Assembly (NCBI GenBank): GCA_028704635.1
Contig: JAQWFB010000004.1
Span: 66,656-111,556 of the forward strand
Length of the DNA stretch: 44,901 nt
Direction of reading: 5' to 3'
Origin: Candidatus Shapirobacteria bacterium
Lineage (GTDB): Bacteria; Patescibacteriota; Microgenomatia; UBA12405
The notes under the pieces were generated by a model, which searched no databases, was not told where the DNA came from, and saw only the letters and a program-made list of their open reading frames with translations. The translations under genes and the position numbers were made by a program. Positions 41,509 to 44,901 of this stretch are shown here, one piece after another. Every line of letters starts with the position of its first letter. Within the stretch, counting starts at the first letter, position 1.

Positions 41509-41552
41509 TAGTGCGATTGTTGCGCAATTATTAATTAATCTATTTTTATTTT

Positions 41553-42287
41553 TTAAATCAGCCTAGCAATTTCATTATCTAAAAACATAAGAGTTTCCTC
41601 TTTAAGCGTTTTTCTGATTTTATTAAAATTTTCAACCGGTAAGAGGGTGTTTAAATCTTGGTCTATCAGAGTTTGATTAACTTTTTCATTAATAAAATTA
41701 CGAAGATAAATAAGATATTCTTTAACTTGTAAACTAGTTCTTTCAATTATTATTTGTTCACTATATTTTAGATTTTTTAAGAAAAAATAATGAATATCAT
41801 AAATATCTCGACCGGCAATTGATTTTTTACGATCCCAACGATCCTTAACCGCCACCATTTTATTGGCAAAAATACTCTCTTGGTTTTGACAATTAACAGT
41901 CCGATTAATTTCTGGCAAAAAGACCGGTGTGTAGACGTTTGATTTAACAATAAAGTTAAGGGCATCAATTTTTAAAGTGTTTCTTTGATTTGGTGAATTT
42001 TGGTATTTAAGGAAAAATTCCAAAGCATTTTTACTTTCTTGATCAAGACTAAATCCAAGTTTTTTAAAAATTTTATGAAATTCATTTCTCAATTCTTTTT
42101 CATCTGCTCCAACTTTAAGATCAAAATCAAGATCAACTGAAAATCTATCAAGAATTCCCATCATTGAAGCGCAAGTACCACCTTTGAAATAGAGTGAAGT
42201 GGATAAAATGGGATTATCAACTATTTCAGTCAGAGTTCTGAGTAGATAAGCTTTATGAATGGCATCTGTTGGTCTTAGTGTAATCAT
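41553..42287 (-). CDS. abiEii: AbiEii-type nucleotidyltransferase toxin (type IV TA)
   Basis: A toxin of the abortive-infection AbiE system. The DNA polymerase beta-like nucleotidyltransferase motif is FKGGTCASMMGILDRFSVDLDFDL, i.e. GG(T/S)…S and the DxD pair, and a downstream VAVKDRWDRKKSIAGRDIYDI region matches AbiEii family proteins. Members modify tRNA 3' ends or act as GTP-specific transferases. It overlaps the antitoxin gene by 4 bp. 244 aa. Confidence 0.9.
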   Translation of the reverse strand: MITLRPTDAIHKAYLLRTLTEIVDNPILSTSLYFKGGTCASMMGILDRFSVDLDFDLKVGADEKELRNEFHKIFKKLGFSLDQESKNALEFFLKYQNSPNQRNTLKIDALNFIVKSNVYTPVFLPEINRTVNCQNQESIFANKMVAVKDRWDRKKSIAGRDIYDIHYFFLKNLKYSEQIIIERTSLQVKEYLIYLRNFINEKVNQTLIDQDLNTLLPVENFNKIRKTLKEETLMFLDNEIARLI

Positions 42288-42823
42288 AAATAAATTTGTT
42301 GTTGATAATTTTTAACTAATTTCCAATCAATAATACTATCAGCGTCAAAATGATAATTCGGTTGAAAATATAACATGTCGGCAATTGCTCTCTCAGTAGA
42401 AGCTATAAAAACACCTTTGTCATTTTGAACTATTCCGACAGTATTATTTAAACATTGAGGTTTAAGCTGTCTTACTAAATAAGAGACTCCATTAATATTA
42501 AAATTAGCTGGAGAACTAGAGAGAAAAGTTATTTTACCTGGAGATTGGTTGATTATTCCATTTTTTGACAAAACGGATTCAGTACTTAAATAACTAAAGT
42601 GATTTATGGCCCTGAAGCCAATTTCAATTGGATCCAGCCGATCTAAAGGAACGATGCTATAAAAACCTTTTTGAATACTAATCAAAACCTTCTTTTGAAT
42701 TAAACGGGCAATAGTTTTATAAAGTGTGTTTTGGTTTGAAATATTCCAAAGAACTTTTAAGTCTGAAGTGTGAAATAATTTTTGTCCTTGTTGGATTAAA
42801 ATCCCAATTTTATCTTTAGTCAT
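42284..42823 (-). CDS. abiEi: AbiEi-type antitoxin/repressor
   Basis: A 179-aa antitoxin with an N-terminal winged helix (TSDLKVLWNISNQNTLYKTIARLIQKKVLISIQKGFYSIVP in segments) and a C-terminal AbiEi domain with ALSTERAIADMLYF-like STERAIADMLY. First gene of the operon, translation of the toxin coupled through ATGA. AbiEi proteins bind inverted repeats at their own promoter and repress it, and counter the toxin without contact (type IV). Confidence 0.88.
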   Translation of the reverse strand: MTKDKIGILIQQGQKLFHTSDLKVLWNISNQNTLYKTIARLIQKKVLISIQKGFYSIVPLDRLDPIEIGFRAINHFSYLSTESVLSKNGIINQSPGKITFLSSSPANFNINGVSYLVRQLKPQCLNNTVGIVQNDKGVFIASTERAIADMLYFQPNYHFDADSIIDWKLVKNYQQQIYL

Positions 42824-42836
42824 GTTGTATTATCTA

Positions 42837-42880
42837 GTACTAATATGTACAGGATAGCATAACTATAATACTTGTCAAGT
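42837..42880 (-). promoter_or_regulatory. abiE promoter with dyads
   Basis: On the minus strand TTGACA (42873-42878), 16 nt, TATCCT (42851-42856). The -35 lies in a palindrome ATACTTG-T-CAAGTAT; downstream, GTAC…GTAC near 42836-42850 is another possible repeat for the AbiEi repressor. Confidence 0.65.
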
Positions 42881-42894
42881 ATGCATTTATACAT

Positions 42895-42928
42895 CAATAT
42901 ATTAGTTTTTGGTTTAACTAATATATTG
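42895..42928. terminator. Inverted repeat at the end of the M23 gene
   Basis: CAATATATTAGTT (42895-42907) and AACTAATATATTG (42916-42928), 13 bp perfect, spanning the M23 stop. No strong T run; it may end the T4SS transcript or protect its 3' end. Confidence 0.5.
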
Positions 42929-43547
42929 TGATCTGCCCTAAAAAAGTCCTTGGATTGACTGGTATCCCAAATACATTAATCTGAAAATGTACATGTGGTC
43001 CAGTTGACCAACCAGTCGATCCCATTTTCCCAATTACATCATTAATAGTTACCTTTTCTCCTTTATAAACCAATACTTTATCTAAGTGACCATATAACGA
43101 TGTCACATTGTTCCCATGATCGATAATTATGTGTTTTCCATATCCGATTGCCGTTTCTCCAGCATAAATCACTGTGCCATCCATAAAGGGACTAATATCA
43201 TCGCCAATTTTTCCCTGCGGATTAGCAATATCAATTCCAGTATGCATAATTTCATAAGGTAAATCAGACTTACCAAATTCTAAAGTAATTACACCCTTAA
43301 CTGGCCAGATCATCGGAGAAGAAATCGTGGTAATTACTACTCCACTGGTTGGATCGTGTATTTCTACTGTATTAGTGGATGAATCCAATGAAACTAACTT
43401 ATCAGAAACTATATTAATTCCTGTCTGAGTTAAAATAATGACCGCCACTACTGGTAATAATAATATTAAAAGAAAAGCGCCTGTTACTATTTTTAATTCT
43501 TTTCGATAAGACCACAAAGTAAAGACTGTTCCAATAGGCATTGCCAT
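42918..43547 (-). CDS. M23-family peptidoglycan endopeptidase, membrane anchored
   Basis: A zinc peptidase that cuts peptide cross-links. One N-terminal helix (GAFLLILLLPVVAVIILTQTG) is followed by an extracellular region and the LytM domain: zinc ligands in HTGIDIA, and HVHFQI after STGP; GKHIIIDHGNNVTSLYGHL is the usual central part. It starts 2 nt after the VirB4-like gene, which marks it as the wall-opening enzyme of a conjugative machine, as in Gram-positive T4SSs. Full length at 209 aa. Confidence 0.93.
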   Translation of the reverse strand: MAMPIGTVFTLWSYRKELKIVTGAFLLILLLPVVAVIILTQTGINIVSDKLVSLDSSTNTVEIHDPTSGVVITTISSPMIWPVKGVITLEFGKSDLPYEIMHTGIDIANPQGKIGDDISPFMDGTVIYAGETAIGYGKHIIIDHGNNVTSLYGHLDKVLVYKGEKVTINDVIGKMGSTGWSTGPHVHFQINVFGIPVNPRTFLGQITIY

Positions 43548-43549
43548 AA

Positions 43550-44901
43550 TTAGCTATAAATTTCTCTTGGATCTGTAGTTAGTAAAGGATGTTCTTTTTC
43601 TGAAGCTACCACTTTTAAGGCCACATGATTTTGATCGGCAATAATCAAAGCTTCGCCTCGGTCACAAGTTAATAAGAAATGTTGTTCATAAGCACTTAGA
43701 TTAAACTCTTGAGCCACTTTTTTAATAGTAGTTGTGTCTTGTTTCATTAATACTCTTAAAGATGATTGAGAGGCAATGGCTCTGCCATATTCAGAACTCA
43801 AAAAATCATTAGCTTGTTGGGAAATTATAGTCACTCCTAAATAATACTTTCTGGCTCTTCTAACTAGGCCAGAGATAAATCGGGCACTCTCTTCTTGTTG
43901 TAAAAGTATCCACCCTTCATCAATAACTAGGATTCTTTTTTGAGGAGAGGATTTTACTTGAGAATTAACAAAGTTAGCAATCGTTAGCATCATAATTGGT
44001 CTAAGGGTTTCAGAAAGGTCTTTAATGTCAAAAATGACTAAGCGGTTATCCAATTCAATATTAGTTTGAGAATCAAAGACTGAAGACAATGATCCTTTAA
44101 CAAATCTTTCCAATCGATCACAAATATCTTTTTGTTTAAGTTTTTTAAGGGTTTTATAAAAATCTTTAAGAAGGGGGAACTTCTGTTTCTTTTTGGCCTG
44201 ACTTTTACCATGCAGAGTATAACCAAACTCTTTATAAACCTTAATAATCGCCCGATCCATAACCGCTTTCTCCTCAGAAGTTAAAGTTCCCAACATTAGA
44301 GATAAAATCTCCGTTAAATTTTGGATATGCTCCGATAAAGCATTTTCACCGGTGACGGTTGTAACTGAAAAATCAAAAGGATTAATTTTTTCCCTAGATT
44401 TTGTTGATAGATGAATATAGGTGCCGTCAACCGAAGCTGCTAATTGTTTATATTCTCTTTCTGGATCAACCACAATCACTTTTGTGCCTTGCATTAATTG
44501 TCGCAATATTTCCACTTTGGCAGTATAACTTTTCCCTGATCCTGATTGAGCAAAAATAATAGAATTGGCATTAGTTAAAGAAAATCTATCAATTATCACC
44601 AGCGAATTATTAGACTTGTTAATTCCATAAAGAATTCCTGATTCTTGGACTAATTCTGAAGAGACAAATGGAAAAGTAAGGGCAGCCGATGAGCTATCTA
44701 AATTTCTTTTTTGACCCAATAAATTTTCTCCCCGAGGTAAGATAGATTGTAAACCTTCAACTTGCTGGAAAGTGGCTGTTTTAATATAAAACAAACGGGT
44801 GGACATGACAGTTTCCAAAAGAGTTGTTAATTTCTGTAATTCAGACAAAGAGTCGGCCGAAATTGTCATATAAATCGAAATTTGAAATAGTTTTTCTTGA
44901 C
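43550..44901 (-). CDS. VirB4/TraC-family T4SS ATPase, 5' end beyond the window
   Basis: The energising ATPase of a type IV secretion system. The frame stays open to the window edge (QEKLFQISIY before the track's Met), so the true start is outside. Walker A is FAQSGSGKSYTAK, Walker B RILVIDEGWILLQ, and the conserved VVDPEREYKQLA and SGLVRRARKYYLGVTIISQ parts follow. About 450 C-terminal residues are present; the N-terminal domain is mostly missing. It is cotranscribed with the M23 peptidase. Confidence 0.93.
   Translation of the reverse strand, partial: QEKLFQISIYMTISADSLSELQKLTTLLETVMSTRLFYIKTATFQQVEGLQSILPRGENLLGQKRNLDSSSAALTFPFVSSELVQESGILYGINKSNNSLVIIDRFSLTNANSIIFAQSGSGKSYTAKVEILRQLMQGTKVIVVDPEREYKQLAASVDGTYIHLSTKSREKINPFDFSVTTVTGENALSEHIQNLTEILSLMLGTLTSEEKAVMDRAIIKVYKEFGYTLHGKSQAKKKQKFPLLKDFYKTLKKLKQKDICDRLERFVKGSLSSVFDSQTNIELDNRLVIFDIKDLSETLRPIMMLTIANFVNSQVKSSPQKRILVIDEGWILLQQEESARFISGLVRRARKYYLGVTIISQQANDFLSSEYGRAIASQSSLRVLMKQDTTTIKKVAQEFNLSAYEQHFLLTCDRGEALIIADQNHVALKVVASEKEHPLLTTDPREIYS

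Noticed and set aside
1-44901. UGA recoded to glycine as in Gracilibacteria/SR1
   Set aside because: Several genes end properly at TGA (for example dus, the 30664 gene and the second TasA-like gene) and no conserved domain needs a read-through TGA.

Overview
The window is AT-rich, tightly packed bacterial chromosome. It most likely comes from a Candidate Phyla Radiation (Patescibacteria) organism, probably of the Microgenomates type. The reasons are the small proteins, abutting or overlapping convergent genes, a SipW/TasA-like surface operon, an LTD surface protein with a Pro/Thr stalk, eukaryote-like RRM proteins, many orphan small membrane or Zn-binding proteins, and the lack of biosynthetic operons. 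TGA is used as a stop, so the SR1/Gracilibacteria UGA=Gly code does not apply. The lineage is inferred from gene content only. No intergenic stretch exceeds 300 bases.

Layout. 1-6755: CCA-adding enzyme (cut by the window edge), a small orphan gene, an RRM protein, recJ, a second orphan gene, aspS and a D,D-carboxypeptidase. 6756-9264: a membrane protein divergent from gltX. 9282-13256: a surface operon with an LTD protein, VanZ-like protein, TasA/CalY-like protein, SipW-type signal peptidase, a second TasA-like protein, a CAP-domain protein and a small membrane protein. 13204-19839: trmD, GT2-GtrA, RmlA-like transferase, pyruvate kinase, triple zinc ribbon, rRNA dimethyltransferase and LCP protein. 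19841-23229: TetR and a YhgE/Pip-like membrane protein with an operator, two small membrane proteins and tRNA-Gln(CUG). 23306-31186: dinD, MBL hydrolase, second RRM protein, dus, coiled-coil protein, trxA, rlmN, obg, era and a pair of orphan small genes. 31331-40290: lon, two Cys-rich small genes, argS with a free tRNA-binding domain, phosphohexomutase, M29 aminopeptidase, FKBP and a SurA_N-like protein. About 40340-44901: an accessory region with PLD-like protein, small unknowns, XRE regulator, AbiE toxin-antitoxin, M23 peptidase and a VirB4/TraC ATPase (cut by the edge), which looks like part of a conjugative element.

Three patterns go beyond gene content. (1) Palindromic repeats of at least two families occur between genes and also in frame inside recJ, dus and trmD, much like Rickettsia palindromic elements. 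(2) About two dozen genes have a TATAAT-like hexamer ending 5-8 nt before the start codon and no Shine-Dalgarno site, which predicts leaderless mRNAs. This rule also corrects several start sites. (3) In contrast, a set of orphan small genes has full -35/-10 promoters, 40-160 nt leaders, strong Shine-Dalgarno sites and mostly their own terminators. The best candidates for a little-described system are the SipW/TasA-like surface operon and this split between two modes of initiation.
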